64,000 nucleotides of DNA from positions 102,641,001-102,705,000 of the forward strand of contig NC_133026.1 in NCBI RefSeq assembly GCF_048771995.1. Reading direction: 5' to 3'. The translations under genes and the position numbers were made by a program. This DNA is from Taeniopygia guttata (Eukaryota > Chordata > Aves > Passeriformes > Estrildidae). The stretch's first letter is position 1. Each line of letters opens with the position of its first letter. Below are positions 24,511 to 36,000 of the stretch, one piece after another. The notes under the pieces were generated by a model. That model searched no databases. It was not told where the DNA came from and saw nothing but the letters and a program-made list of their open reading frames with translations.

Positions 24511-26444
24511 TCAGTTTCCTCTCTTGTATGGTTTCATCCACTTCTTGGGCATCCACTTTACTCCTGAGAACGTGGACAGACATGCATATCCACGGCCCCA
24601 TGTCACTAATTTAAAGGGACCCTGGATCTCTTTAGAGTCTGGATCTCTCACCATAACAGGAGGTCTTTCCTTGACTGGCAGTTGTTGGTAGTTGTAAAAA
24701 TGCCTCAGGACTGGTGGGTTTGGGTTGTCAAAGGAGCAGTTAAGAAAGTTGATAGTAAACAAAGCTTTGTACAACCTGTGCTGCGGTAAAAAGACCTGGA
24801 AATCTCCTCTCTGGTGGGTTGTATTGTGTTTTTACATTTCTGTAACAGTTCTGTAATGGTGTGCCCTTCCACTCCCCATTTTCTCCCAATGGTTCCACCC
24901 CGAGTTTTCTCGCCGTTCCCTCAGTGCCAATCTCCCTGAAAATGCTTAGTCACTTCCCCGTCCCCTCTCTGATACCCACTTGGCTCCCCATCCCATTCTT
25001 CCTGAATCTTCTACCCTGGGCGTTGAGGGATTGGATCAGGGCCCGAGGTCCCTCCCTTAAGTTTCCCCCATTGGTTCTTGTATCTGTCTCTCCTTTCACC
25101 TTCCCCTCCCCCAAATCCCCCCATTGGTCAATGGGCGTTCCCTTCCCCTGGTTTTTAAGATGTTGCACCCCGGTATTTAAGATGTTGCAAAAGCCTCGAG
25201 ACCACTTTTGGCTGCTGGATTCTTTGTAGCTCCGAGCTCCCCAGAGCCTGGATTAAAACCGAAACTGTTTTCCTTGCCTTAAGTCAACTCCCTTATTATC
25301 TCCTCTGACGCCCCTCTCCTCCAAACAAGGCGGGCAGTGTAACTTTCTGCCTTAGCCGCTCCCCCACTCTCCTCGAGAACCAGGGGAGTGACCCCCGCAC
25401 CTGACTGTGCCTCTGCAGGGCAGCAGAAGCCAGGGGGCTTCAGATTAGAACAGCAGCAGCAGGTGAGGACTTTTTTGAGTGTTTGATGGGTCCTCTCTAT
25501 CACAGCTTGGCCGGTGGGGGAGTATGGTCTGATGTTGAACTCCCCATTCCTGCAAAAACTCACTGAACGTCTTGGATGTATAGCCTGGGCCATTATCTAT
25601 TTTGATGGTTTTGGGGACTCCCAAGGTTTCAAAGGCCTGTACAAGATGTTTCTGTGCATCTGAGACCTTTTCCCCTGCATGGGCCGAGGCAAAAACTGCT
25701 CCCAAGAAGGTGTCCACTGATACATGTACGTTTTTCAGCTACCTGAATTCAGGCACATGGGTCATGTCAGTTTGTCAGACCTCACAACTGCAGAGTCCTC
25801 TTGGGTTTACTCCTGAACTCACTGATGGTAAGGAGGACTCCTGACAGTTTGGGCATGTGACCACAATCACCTTGGCCTGATCATGCCTCAGGTTAGAATT
25901 GGCGGATCAGACCAGGAACGTTTTGATGGAATTGCTGATGGCTAAGCTTGGCCTGTTGGAAGATGTTAGGTTGGCTGGCCAGCTGCAAAGGGGCAGCTAG
26001 GACGTCTGCGCTATTGTTCTCTTCACTGATGAACCCAGGGAGGTCAGTGTGTGACCTCACATGCATCACAAAAAAGGATTGCTCTCGGTGGGAAACTAGA
26101 TATACAAGCTTTGAGAGCAAGCCAAAGATGACTGGATTGGAGACTTCCTTCAAGACTGCATGTTCTACTCTGGACACCACTCCTGCTATGTAAGCTGAAT
26201 CGGTAACAATATTAATTGATACGGGGAATTTCTCAAAGACCCTTATGAGTGCATCTAACTCAGCAACTTGAGGAGAGCCCTCTACAATTTTAACATCGGC
26301 TTCCCACTGCTGAGTTTGAGGATTTTTCCGGGTCATCACTGACTTGTGGGACACTCTGGACCCATCAGTAAAGACTGTCAAGGCCTTTAATGGGTGTCTA
26401 CTTTGGATTTCTTTTGGAATCAAATTAAACTCGACATTAAACAA
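24511..26444 (-). pseudogene. pol 3' part: RNase H and integrase, broken
   Basis: On the minus strand, RNase H is seen in a 183-codon frame from 26444 with the acidic residues in TDGS, AELDAL, VTDSAY and NSADVLA contexts. The integrase zinc-binding region follows, with spaced His residues near 25950 and a CPNC pair near 25845. Two catalytic-core acidic sites are visible (TDMTHVPEF; IDNGPGYTS), and the Glu-containing helix lies in another frame at about 25490. The C-terminal integrase domain is in a separate frame (24774-24511). Stops, frameshifts and the 600-bp LTR inserted at 24862-25461 make it nonfunctional. Confidence 0.88.
24858..25465 (+). mobile_element. Nested solo LTR (600 bp) with 4-bp target duplication GGTG
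   Basis: The element 24862-25461 begins TGCCC and ends GCAGCA. It is flanked on both sides by GGTG (24858-24861 and 25462-25465). It interrupts the integrase region of the older provirus, and the two flanking pieces of integrase reading are in the same frame once the element and one GGTG copy are discounted. It contains a TATTTAAG box-like site (about 25172), an ATTAAA polyadenylation-like signal (about 25252), and a short internal duplication ending in AAGATGTTGCA. A 4-bp duplication suggests a class I (gammaretrovirus-like) family. The orientation, inferred from these signals, is +. Confidence 0.72.
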
Positions 26445-27807
26445 TTGGTGAGCTGAGTGATGGAAAAAATTTGGCCTGGATAACTGTCCACAGCAAACTG
26501 CAAATTCTTGTTTTTGTGGAGCAAGTGCTTCAAGGTCTCATTGGTTAGTTTCTCAGCTGATGTTTTGATGGGGACATGGATACATATGAAGTCGCACCCC
26601 GCCAACAGTTGCAGACGGACTTTAGCCTTTATGATCAACTGAGCCATCAGCTCTTGTGGCTGCGTGATGCTTTTGGACAACTGATGAGTGAGGAACACCC
26701 ACTCTATGATTAGGAGAGGGTCCTTCTGGTCCGTGTCCCATTGAAAAATGAGCCTGTGAAGGCGTGGTAACTTACCTAAGATAATGTAGCAGAAGGGAAG
26801 GCCCTCACACCTACAGTGGGCTTGCCAGCCTGCCAGTGTGGATTGCACCTTCTCGGAGCACTGTCCTCGCCTCCTGGGTCAAGGCCCTTGGAGAATCTAA
26901 CCCCTCTCCCCACCTCAACAAGTTGAAAAGGGGAGACAGATCCTCCATGGTGAGCCCCAACCCAGGTTCAAAGACCCACACAACTGTTGGAGGTCCTGCA
27001 GGGTTTTTGCATTGTCATTTATGAAAACCCTCTGGAGCTTGATGGTCTGGTTGAAAATTTCAAGCCCTAGATACTTCCAAGGTGGCAGCTTCTGTACTTT
27101 CTCCCTTTGCAACTCCAATCCATCTGTTGCCAAGGCAGTATCCTCAAGCACTCCTGCAAGCACATTGTCATTGGGGGCACAAGCAAGAACATCGTCCATA
27201 TAGTGATATACGATGCAATCTCTTGCTCTAGCACACACTGGGGACAGGACTCTGGCGACATACCACTGGCAGATGGTGGGAGAACATTTGAGGCCCTGAG
27301 GCAATACTCTCCAGTGGTAGCACTTCATGGGAGCTTCTCTATTGATGGAGGGCACAGAGAAAGCAAAGCGTGGAGCATCGTCTGGGTGAAGGGGAATTTG
27401 AAAAAAGCCATCTTTTATATCAATGACAGCCAATGACTACTTTTGGGGGAGCATTGAAGAGGATGGCATCCCTAGTTGGAGAGACACCATGTCCTCGATT
27501 ACATCATTGATTTTTCTCAAATCATGGAGGAGGCACCACTTATCCCTCCCTGGCTTTTTGATGACAAAGACCAGGGAGTTCCAAGGCTATTGGCTTCAAT
27601 GATGTGACCCTTGGCCAACTCCTCAACAATCTGAGTGAGCGCACTTAATTTCTGTGTGTTCAGTGGCCACTGTTCTACCCACACGGGTGTATCTGTCAAC
27701 CAATTTCGTTTCTGGGCAGGGTGCTCCTCAGTGACTGCCACTAAAAATCCTGAGTGTCTGGAAGTTCCAATTTGCCCTCCCATTGAGACATGGCATCTCT
27801 CCCCCAT
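26420..27807 (-). pseudogene. pol 5' part: reverse transcriptase, broken
   Basis: On the minus strand, the RT N-terminal segment is in a frame from 27807 (with VWVEQWPL and GHI contexts). The palm continues in another frame from 27433, with IDIKDGFFQIPL, the LPQGLKCSPT turn and the catalytic YMDD box at 27191-27202. The connection region follows to about 26420. The frame change between 27517 and 27433 and the stop near 26915 disable it. The YMDD box itself is intact. Confidence 0.9.
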
Positions 27808-28328
27808 AGGGTGAACTTGGAATTCAACAGAAATGGGTGTATGGAGCCCAATTTCCCATTTGGTCCCTCAGTTTGTACAATGCTTCTGGATCTTTTAGCT
27901 AATTGGATGCCCCCAACACCTAGAACTTTGCTGGGCACACTTTGTAGCTCCCACTGTGATGGCCATTTTTGTGGAGAAATGACCATCACGTCTGCCCCCA
28001 TGTCCATCATACCTTGTAACTGGAAGGAATGCCCCTCACTTTTAAGGTCACACCATACAAGGGGCTTGTCATCTTCCAGCACTTCAGTAAAATAAATGGA
28101 AAGGTTCAGGTCATTGCTGATGGCATAGAGCACTGGAATGGCCTGTGCAATGACTTGGCCCTCCAGCAGGAAGAGGAGGGGATGGACACAGTGTGCCATG
28201 AGACTGAAGTGCTCGGGATCAAGTGACAGGATTCTTGGGGCAATTTCAATCTCAAGGGGAGTGTTCTTGGTGTCCCCAACAGCAAGGTACTTGCAGTTTA
28301 AAGATGGGGAGTGCTTATAAGTCTCCAC
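27741..28328 (-). pseudogene. pro: retropepsin with dUTPase-like upstream segment
   Basis: A 195-codon minus-strand frame. Residues about 89-185 match a retropepsin: the active-site box reads DMGAD instead of the usual D-T/S-G-A-D, a GVGG flap region follows, and LWGRDAMSQW lies near the end. The upstream part (about 15-65, ending GQVIAQAIPV) resembles the tail of the dUTPase-like domain found next to protease in betaretroviruses. The Thr-to-Met change in the active-site box is consistent with CpG decay and would be expected to abolish activity. Confidence 0.82.
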
Positions 28329-28339
28329 CTGATAGATGT

Positions 28340-28660
28340 GAGGGAGAAGTCCAGGTGCAGCAGTGACTACTTGCCAGGCCTGATCAGGAAAGAAAATAGG
28401 ATTAGTTAATCTCAGCCGGTAAGGTTTTTTTTTAATCTGAGGTTATTACTTGAGCACTGGCATTATTGTCAGCGACCCCCACCATGGGCTGCCCTATTTT
28501 TATTGATGCACAGGGCAGACCCACGGTCTGTATTTAGTTTTTTTGTGGCTGGGAAGCTTCCCCGTCCCTTGCCCCTCCCCTCCCTGGAGCCACCCTTCCT
28601 TTGAAGAGGCATTGACTTATAAAATGTCCTTGATGGCAGTGGAAGCATCTCCTCCTAGGT
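28340..28660 (-). pseudogene. gag 3' end / nucleocapsid region, degenerate
   Basis: By position this should encode the nucleocapsid and the gag-pro junction. I see basic, Gly-rich short frames but no intact CX2CX4HX4C knuckle in any frame. It is decayed or partly deleted. Confidence 0.5.
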
Positions 28661-30363
28661 GGTTGATTCCCTCAGGTAGAGGCTGCTGAAGCTGCTGTCT
28701 GTTCCCACAAGGCTGGTTTCCTCAGGGTGTCTTCTACAGTGTTTATGGCTTTCTTGGTGCACTTCTCTATAAGCTGGTCTAGGGTGGGAGTTGGAGTTGA
28801 AGGGAGTGACAGAATGACTTTTCTGCAGGCTTTGTTTGCATTGCTGGAGACTATTTCTAGTATCAACTGTTCTTGTATCTCTAGGTTTTTTACTCTCTTT
28901 TCTACAGGAGCACAAACCCATTCAACAAAGTCCATAAATGCCTCTGAAAAAGACTGCCTAATAAAATTACAGGGTTGGATTGGTTCTTTGGATGGCATGG
29001 TCAAGAAAGCTTTCTCTGCAGCATCTTTAACTTGATCTAGAACTATTTTTGGAATCCCCCCAGCCTATTTCCACACCTGCTACCAGTCACCCTCACTGAC
29101 CAGATGATCAAAGGTGATATAATTCCCATCTCAATCAGTGGAGCATTCAGAGTTCTGCAAAAGCTGTGGAAGAAGGTCTCCCACTAATCTTTTCCACATT
29201 CGCTCCCATAATTTATATTCGGATGATGTGAACAAGCAATTAAAAAGCCTTTTTAAATCTGCAGGAACCAGCATGTATGAAGTATATGTTGCTTTTAAAA
29301 GACTCCTAAAAAACTCGCTTTTCTGGCTGAATTCACATTATGTTCTGCAAAGTTCTTTGATGCTGATATGACAATGGTTCCCTTCGCATTATAAGTGACT
29401 TGGGTTAGGAAAGGTGAGTTGTTATTTTCCACCACTTCTGGTCTCCCTGGCACTGCACTCCCGGTCCCCCTGTTACTGTGAGAACCAGAACCCAGAGCGT
29501 GGGAAACAGGAGGGTGGTGGGCGGAAACCTGAGCGGAGGCAGCCGAGGAGGAGGAGGAGGAGGAGGAGGAGGAGGAGGAGGAGGAGGAGGAGGGGGCTGG
29601 TGATGACACATCAATGGGAGGAGCAGTGGGTGGAACCATGGGTGGGGTGAAACTTCCCTCCCGCAAAGGAGGAGGAGGGACCCAGGGAGAGGGGAGGATC
29701 AGGAGTCTGGGCGGGAAGAGACAGAAAGGGGTTCTGGGAAGAAGAAGCATCTGCTACAAGGCTGAAACTTTTTTGTGGTGCTTCAGTGGGATGAGAGAAA
29801 GAACCATCTTGGAACTGAGAACTAGGATTTCTAATCGGGATGAAGGGATTGGATTGAGGGATCAGGGTCTGGTCCCTGAGAGTGTGGCCATCACTACTAG
29901 AGCAGGGGTTCCAAGGGGACCTGGGGGAGCCAGGGAGATGGTGGCAACCCTGCATCTTCTGAGGATGGGCTGCTACCCTCTGTCCACCCAGTGTGAGGGA
30001 AGGGAATGGGAGAAGAAGGTGGGGAAGAGGCATTTCTGGAGAAAACCAGGGGTAAACTCACGGTTTGGTTTTTAACTCCCTTTTCTTTCACTTTTAACAC
30101 ATCCCAAATCAACAGAAATAATGGCAAAATCCCTCTTTAATGGAGGAGTCACCTCTCTTTGTTAAATCACTCAATTTAGCACCTACTTGTTTCCAAAACA
30201 CAAAATTTTGCACATCTTGTGAAGTAACATTTGGAAAGTTAAAAAACAACCACCTCATGAACCTTTTAACAATGCCTTTTGAAAACACAAGACCCGCCTT
30301 TCCCAGGGACTCTGTAACTTGGTAATAAACTTCCCTTTGTTGGGTAGACAGCCTGGCGCCCAT
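28661..30363 (-). pseudogene. gag: matrix, proline-rich and capsid regions, broken
   Basis: On the minus strand, the frame from 30363 starts Met-Gly (a potential myristoylation signal, as in matrix proteins) and has a matrix-like helical segment of about 84 codons. A Pro/Ser-rich region (about 29600-30030) follows, then a Ser run encoded by 16 TCC codons (plus-strand GAG repeat at 29545-29592). The capsid C-terminal part is in the frame from 29004, with a major-homology-like segment IRQSFSEAFMDFVEWV at about 28915-28962. At least two frameshifts and several stops disrupt it. Confidence 0.85.
29545..29592. repeat. (GAG)16 trinucleotide repeat inside proviral gag
   Basis: Sixteen uninterrupted GAG triplets on the + strand, reading as TCC on the provirus coding strand. 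It lies in the Pro/Ser-rich section of gag and may have expanded after insertion. Confidence 0.95.
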
Positions 30364-30960
30364 CCTGTCTGCCTAGCTTAGCTTCCAACCATCCTCTGCA
30401 GGAAAAAGGAGAGAAAAGAAAAAGAGTCCTGAAATCCAATGGGGACAAACTGAGCATGCCATGCATTGTGTGTCCCCTTGCCTTGGGAAACAGCTGTCCA
30501 CCCGCCGAGCCCCTGGCCGGGTCCCTCTCAGACCCTCAGAGAACTCACCAAACCATCAACTTCAGGAAATAGAGGTTGCAAAAGGGGTCCTTGGTCCCAA
30601 GACACCTTCCCAGATGCTGACAAGAAAGCTACATCTCTTTCCTCTGGGAGCACCGCTGACTAAAACAGAGTGTGTTCACATGGAGGCGATGGCACAGCAT
30701 GGTTATGAATGCAGGGGCATGTTTACCGGCAGTATAGTCTGTCCGTTGGGTTTCTTCACGCGGAAACTGTGGCACCGCTTCCCACCAACGATTCTTCTCA
30801 ACGAAAGCTCAGCGCTGCTCCCTGCCACCACTTCTTCGTGGTGAAAGTGTGGCACCGCTTTTTGCCACCACTTCTGCACCGTGGCAACATGCAGCGCCAA
30901 TGCTGGCAATCCTTGCAGCAGCGAAAATGCACGGAGAAAGCCTTGCGGCAACAAAGAAGG
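30364..30960 (-). other. Proviral 5' leader (PBS to gag)
   Basis: This untranslated leader of about 600 bp lies between the primer-binding site and the gag start. It contains repeated GTGGCACCGCTT-type blocks (near 30768 and 30850) and many short complementary segments, as expected for a structured packaging region. No gene is apparent. Confidence 0.6.
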
Positions 30961-30978
30961 CTTAACGTTGGTGTGCCA
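30961..30978 (-). other. Primer-binding site, tRNA-Lys-like
   Basis: On the minus strand the sequence TGGCACACCAACGTTAAG starts two bases after the CA end of the 5' LTR. TGGC followed by CCAACGT resembles a tRNA-Lys primer site with CpG-type decay and one indel. Position and spacing support the assignment; the tRNA identity is less certain. Confidence 0.65.
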
Positions 30979-30980
30979 CC

Positions 30981-31675
30981 TGCGCCTGGCTCTCAGCAGC
31001 CACGGGATGGAGGTTCACCGCCTGGCTGTCCCACGAGTGGCCAGAGGGCAGACACTTGTGTGGCCGCCCCCGAGTCTCTGCTGAGACTGGTGCGAGTGGC
31101 GGTGATTGCTGTGGCGTGGGGAGCACAGCAGCAATCACCTGCTGCTGTGGACGCATGAGGAAACCAAGGCAAAGGAATAAGGGAAGGATACTTGTCTGAA
31201 TCTCCAAATCTTTCATGACGAAGTTGGGGTAGAACAAGTGAACCGAATCTGAACCTGAAGGGGCTACTTTTATAGGGTAGAGGGAACATGGGGAGGGCAC
31301 AACCTTTGAAAAATAGGAGGGCATTAGGGGAGGGGTGCAGGGTAAGGGCTCCCCAGTAGAAGCCAACATGGGGAGGGAGCAAACTTTACAACCCAATTCT
31401 GCTTTGAGGAAGGGATGAGAGACAGGGAACACTGCAGAACCAAAGCAGTGTGCTATCTTTGACAGACAGGGGTGAGACAAGGGAACAAGGGAGGTATACA
31501 GGTGGATTGACATGTGGATTGACATACATTTTGTTGGGGAAAACTGTGGTAAACAACTCAGGACTGAACCATTAGGGAAGCCAAATGGGGTACATAGACA
31601 AAACCATTACAAACTTATAACATGGAATATTAAAACATACTGCAGAAGAACCAACTGTGAAATAACACTACCAGA
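30981..31675 (-). repeat. 5' LTR of the antisense class II provirus
   Basis: This 695-bp direct-repeat partner of 23372-24031 carries a minus-strand TATAAAAG box (plus positions 31267-31274). Its outer end reads TCTGGTAG where the 3' LTR has TGTGATAG, so the terminal TG has mutated to TC. It has a private 12-bp tandem duplication of GTGGATTGACAT near 31501-31524, absent from the other LTR. Confidence 0.9.
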
Positions 31676-31681
31676 ATTCTC
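31676..31681. repeat. Target-site duplication, right copy (ATTCTC)
   Basis: This hexamer follows the high-coordinate LTR and matches the GTTCTC at 23366-23371 except for its first base. Confidence 0.75.
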
Positions 31682-33070
31682 TACAACAGGGATCATCACT
31701 GGCTGATACTTTGCTTCATCCAGTATGGAATACTGAATATGATGTAAACATTGCAATCAATGAGAATCAGTGAGTTATGTTGGAAAATGCTAAGATCTCA
31801 AAAATCACAGACATGGAAAGAAAGGATTGGGTTTTCATGATTCTTAGGTGTTATACCTACAATTTTTTGAGAAGTGTACATTGAGTCCCTAAGCTTTTTA
31901 ATTCCTGCTTTTTTTTCACCTAATCTAGGCTGGTGCAACAGAATATAAAGGAGAATGGTAATCAAAATGAAATTGCTTCTATTCCACTCCTTCAGATATC
32001 TTCCTATTTTTATAAAGGTGGCAAGTTTAAATGAAATACTTGCATTCTTGAAAAAATTGCATTATTCACAAAGATTCTGGCTGGCAAAGCAGAAGTGTCA
32101 TGGCATTCACCAGTCCCTTCTGTGGGTGAAAATGTCTGCCTCATTTGTTTATATGTTCACTTTTATATAGGGCCCCAGAGATGGGACTGGGCTGCAAAGG
32201 AAAAAGGGTGGAGCATGGAGGAGACGTGTTCCTTACTCAACCCAGTAAAAATCAGTAAAATCTAATACAGTCTGAGATGGTTTTTTTATTATGCAACTTT
32301 CAGTCACCTAATCTAGCGAAGGTAGATGAGTATCTGCATGAGCAGGTGACCAGGTGTCACTGCCAGACTCCTGAAGTTTCAGCCACAGGTGTCACATACC
32401 TGCCTGCAGGGCTCAGCTGGGGTTTGTGTCATGGCTGATCATACAGCTCATAGATCTTGTTCAAGTTTAAAAGCTTCCATCTTTTGACACCCACCCCTCA
32501 TCAGACTTCAGTGAGTAAGTTCTGTCATAATTGATCCTGGATGAGTGTTCACTATTAGTCAGTTTTTTAAAACCAGCTGGGGTACATGCTGATAACAATA
32601 GTTAACTCACAAAGTCAAGAAAACAAGTGGTCTTTGGATTGCAGTCTGCTACTTGTGGTCCTCAAGAGAAGACCCAGTAACAGTGGCAATGTAATCCAAA
32701 GGTATATCAACCCTTTATTTTAAATTTGTAAATACTACAGCTGTTGTGAAAACTTCATTTGAAGTTGGAATGGGCAAAAAACACCCTCTTGGGCACATGG
32801 TTGATAACACTGGTCACTTGCGATACCTATAGCATATCAAAGTGTTAGGCCAGTTTCTGATAAGTTACTGTGTGGTAGATCACATCTTGCTTTTCTAAAT
32901 AGAAATTTAAAATAGTGTTTCTGGAACTGTTATATGGGACTTCAATTATTGAGGGGTTTTTATTTGGTTGAGGGTTTTTTTTTTACAGCTTAATTTTATT
33001 AATGTATTCATCGGGTTAAGCAGTTATCTTAAAATGCCAGTAATTGTTCAAATGCTGGTCTGTAAATAAA
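31682..33070 (+). other. ZBTB14: ZBTB14 3' UTR, distal part (inferred), to an AATAAA
   Basis: This is unique AT-rich sequence that would be contiguous with 23103-23371 before the provirus inserted. A canonical AATAAA is at 33065-33070, and other AT-rich signals follow. Without the provirus the 3' UTR would be about 1.6 kb. Assignment is inference from the empty-site logic; use of this site is not shown by the sequence. Confidence 0.4.
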
Positions 33071-36000
33071 GCATGACCTTAATATTTTAGAAAATGTAAA
33101 CTTTGGACCTTTACCGATATATTTTTTTAAAACGTTGCTTCATTTTGCATTCAGTAATATTAGTTTGTAAACAAACTATACATTTTGTACCTGTGCAACA
33201 TCAGAGGATGTGTATTCATTGCATTTTATTGGTTCTCTTGAGGAACATGATAAATGACCATTGTTAAAATGTTTTACTGTATCTGATCATAGATATAAAG
33301 ACAGTAGGTCCAAAATAGGATCTACTTTGTTTTTTCTAAATATATTAGTCTTGCTATGTTTTCTTATCTGAAACTGTGTGCACTTCTTCCTGGGTAAGTT
33401 GGGTTTGAAAAGACTGTACAAAACAGATCTGTTGTGGTAAGAGTTCAAAAATGTAAAATGTGAAGGAAGTAAATTTTCTCAAGGTCTGCTATGAAGAATT
33501 CAAGAAGCCATGAGCTTAAATTACAACAGTAAACCATTATGTTAGGGGAAAAAAAAACCCCAAGTTTTAAAGGATTTTAATAATGAATCACTAAAAGAGA
33601 ATGCCTGGGGAGGTACTGCAATCTCCACTAGTAGTAATATTCAAGAACGGGTTAGACAAACAAAATTAGGAATTATTTAAATATGGTTAATTCTGCTTTG
33701 AAGCTAAGGGATAAGCACAATAACCTCTCAAGAAGACCCTCATTGGGATTTTTTTGGAAAGTAATAAATTAAAATGGAGCTCACTGGGACAGCAGACACT
33801 GGAGTGGAAAGACCAAACTCAAGTATTACAGCTAAAGAAAACTACTGCTGACTTTTGAGCACAAGTAGTCAGGCTGTGAGTTTGAAATTGTTATAGAAAA
33901 GCAGGCTTGCATTAGAAGACTCACGGTGGAAAGTGTGAGAACATTGTGTGTTTCATCAGAGTAGATTCTGCTTTTGTTACAGTTTATAGCTGTAAAAGTT
34001 ACAGGTGTGGAGGGATGGAGGTATCCTTAGCTGTATACGTACTCTTGTTAATGTGTTCTAAACTAATCTGTATATTCTGAAGGAATGTTAGCCTATATAT
34101 TGTGGCAGTGTGTCGGTGAAGTTCAGGTAAATTTGTCTGCATCTTAAAATGCTTACTGCTCCCATCTCTCTCCTGTCTGTGCCAAAAGACACCATGCACA
34201 AAAGCAGGTGTTCATCAGCTCCAAGCCAATGAGGTTTCCCAGCGTGATAATCTGTAAGCTATGAGCTGTGTTCATTGAGGAATGGGCACATTTTTATTTT
34301 TGCTTAGACAAAGATGGAAACTTCTTTTAGCGTTTGAGACAGTGGATGAGATTCTGTCCAATTAGTGGAAATTTTGCTGTTGGTGCTATTAGGGCCAGAC
34401 TAATCTAACATTCCTTGGAAGGTTTTTGTTTGGACTTTTTAAGAGAAAAAGGAACAAAAATAACACATTTTGAACTGCAGTATCTGCTTAATTTCTTGTC
34501 CTAATCGTATTAGCCATGGGTATGCTGCTGATTATTTGGCACAACTCAATTTGGAAACTAGAAGTTCAAGAAAGAATACCCTTCAGCCCTTCTCCATTCA
34601 CCAGCCCTTCTTTTACATACTACTCTTACCAATCTTTTAAAAAATATTAGAAAATTAAGCAAATCAAAATTGAATGAGTACTTGTGGTTTTGTTTTTATG
34701 CTTTAATCTTTTAGAAAGGTTTAGACCTGGTGATCAGAGTTTTAAAGCTTGTTTTGTGACAAGAAATTCCTCATGCTAACTTGAGTAGCAAAAGTTTGAG
34801 GTCAGCTTCTATTTGTTCCAGTAAGCTACAGAATGCTAAATACTCCTCAAAATCTTGCCATTTAGGTAGCCAAACTGGAGTTCTTGTGAAGATCAGGCCT
34901 CAGTTTTCTAATACAGAGATACTTTCATGTTTCCATTAAGTAGGGATACTTAAAACTATTAGAGTTATATGAAATACAAAATAAATTACCAGATTATATC
35001 AGAAAGTCTGCCCTAAAGTTAGTAATATTTTAGTGGCAGATTATCTTTTATTAAATATTCTATTAATACAGACAACTATGGTGTTATAGAGAAGACAAAG
35101 CATTTGTAAAAGACTACATCATCTACTGCACACAACAGATGACTTTTCTGAATGTAAACATTTACAGATAACTACAGAACAGGATAATTCTGCCTGAACG
35201 GTAAAGACAGATCTCAGGAATTATCATCTTTTCAGTTTATCCTTAGATCACAGTAGTGTGCCCAGTCAGCCAGAAATGCGAACATTTCGTTAAAAATTCC
35301 ATTACAGCAGTTGGTCTGTCATTTGTCTTCATATAGATCTAAAACAATTATAGTAACATACTTATTTCAGAACAGATGGAGGATTTCCATTAATAGATCA
35401 GTTACATATATGTCATAAGAGTTGAGACACCTATTCTCAGGAAGTATTTTTAAATGTAATGCAAGAAACCTGAAAAAAATAGAATAGCTAAAAATAGTGA
35501 TTTATACAGTATTGATATGTTTTACAGTGTTTTTCTCTCCGTTGTCCTTCTATATTATTTTTATTTTCATGCCCTGTTCATTTAGATATTTATAGAACTC
35601 TGAAACTTGGTGAACTTTGGTGGTTCCAATATGAACACCAATGTAACTCCTTAAAATAGAAATAATATTTTTGAATCTCGTTAATACATATTTTTAAATT
35701 TACTGGGTTTTTTTAGTGTTTGGTAGTTAAGCATCTAAGTTTTATAGGTAAACCTGAAAAACATGTGAACTGTATGAATAAAGGTGTACTACATCTGATC
35801 TGTTTGGTATAGGGTATCAAAAAACATAGCCAAAGCAGAACTTCTGGATACCTGTATTTCAGGTTCCTTCCATGATTTTTTTTATAAGTCTGTACTTTGA
35901 GAGCATGAGTTTGTAAAACAAGTAGTACTAACAAGAAATTAGAATTCTTACTGAATTGAAATTCCAAATGTATTTTCTTTTTTATAATACAGAGCCATTT

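Larger units (their letters stand above)
23372..31675 (-). mobile_element. Endogenous class II (betaretrovirus-like) provirus, defective
   Basis: The 8.3-kb provirus is complete in layout. Read on the minus strand it has the 5' LTR, PBS, leader, gag, pro with a dUTPase-like upstream part, pol (RT, RNase H, integrase), an env remnant, a polypurine tract and the 3' LTR. The 6-bp target duplication, the order of domains and the retropepsin and RT sequence styles suit class II. Every gene has frameshifts, stops or deletions, so it is a fossil. It lies antisense within the apparent 3' UTR of ZBTB14 and itself carries a later 600-bp LTR insertion at 24862-25461. Confidence 0.93.

Noticed and set aside
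29614-30075. 153-codon + strand open frame
   Set aside because: It is antisense to the Pro/Ser-rich gag region of the minus-strand provirus and reflects its purine-rich complement.
23372-31675. Possibility that the provirus is replication-competent
   Set aside because: gag, pro and pol contain frameshifts and stops, the protease active-site box is altered, integrase is interrupted by another LTR and env is mostly missing.
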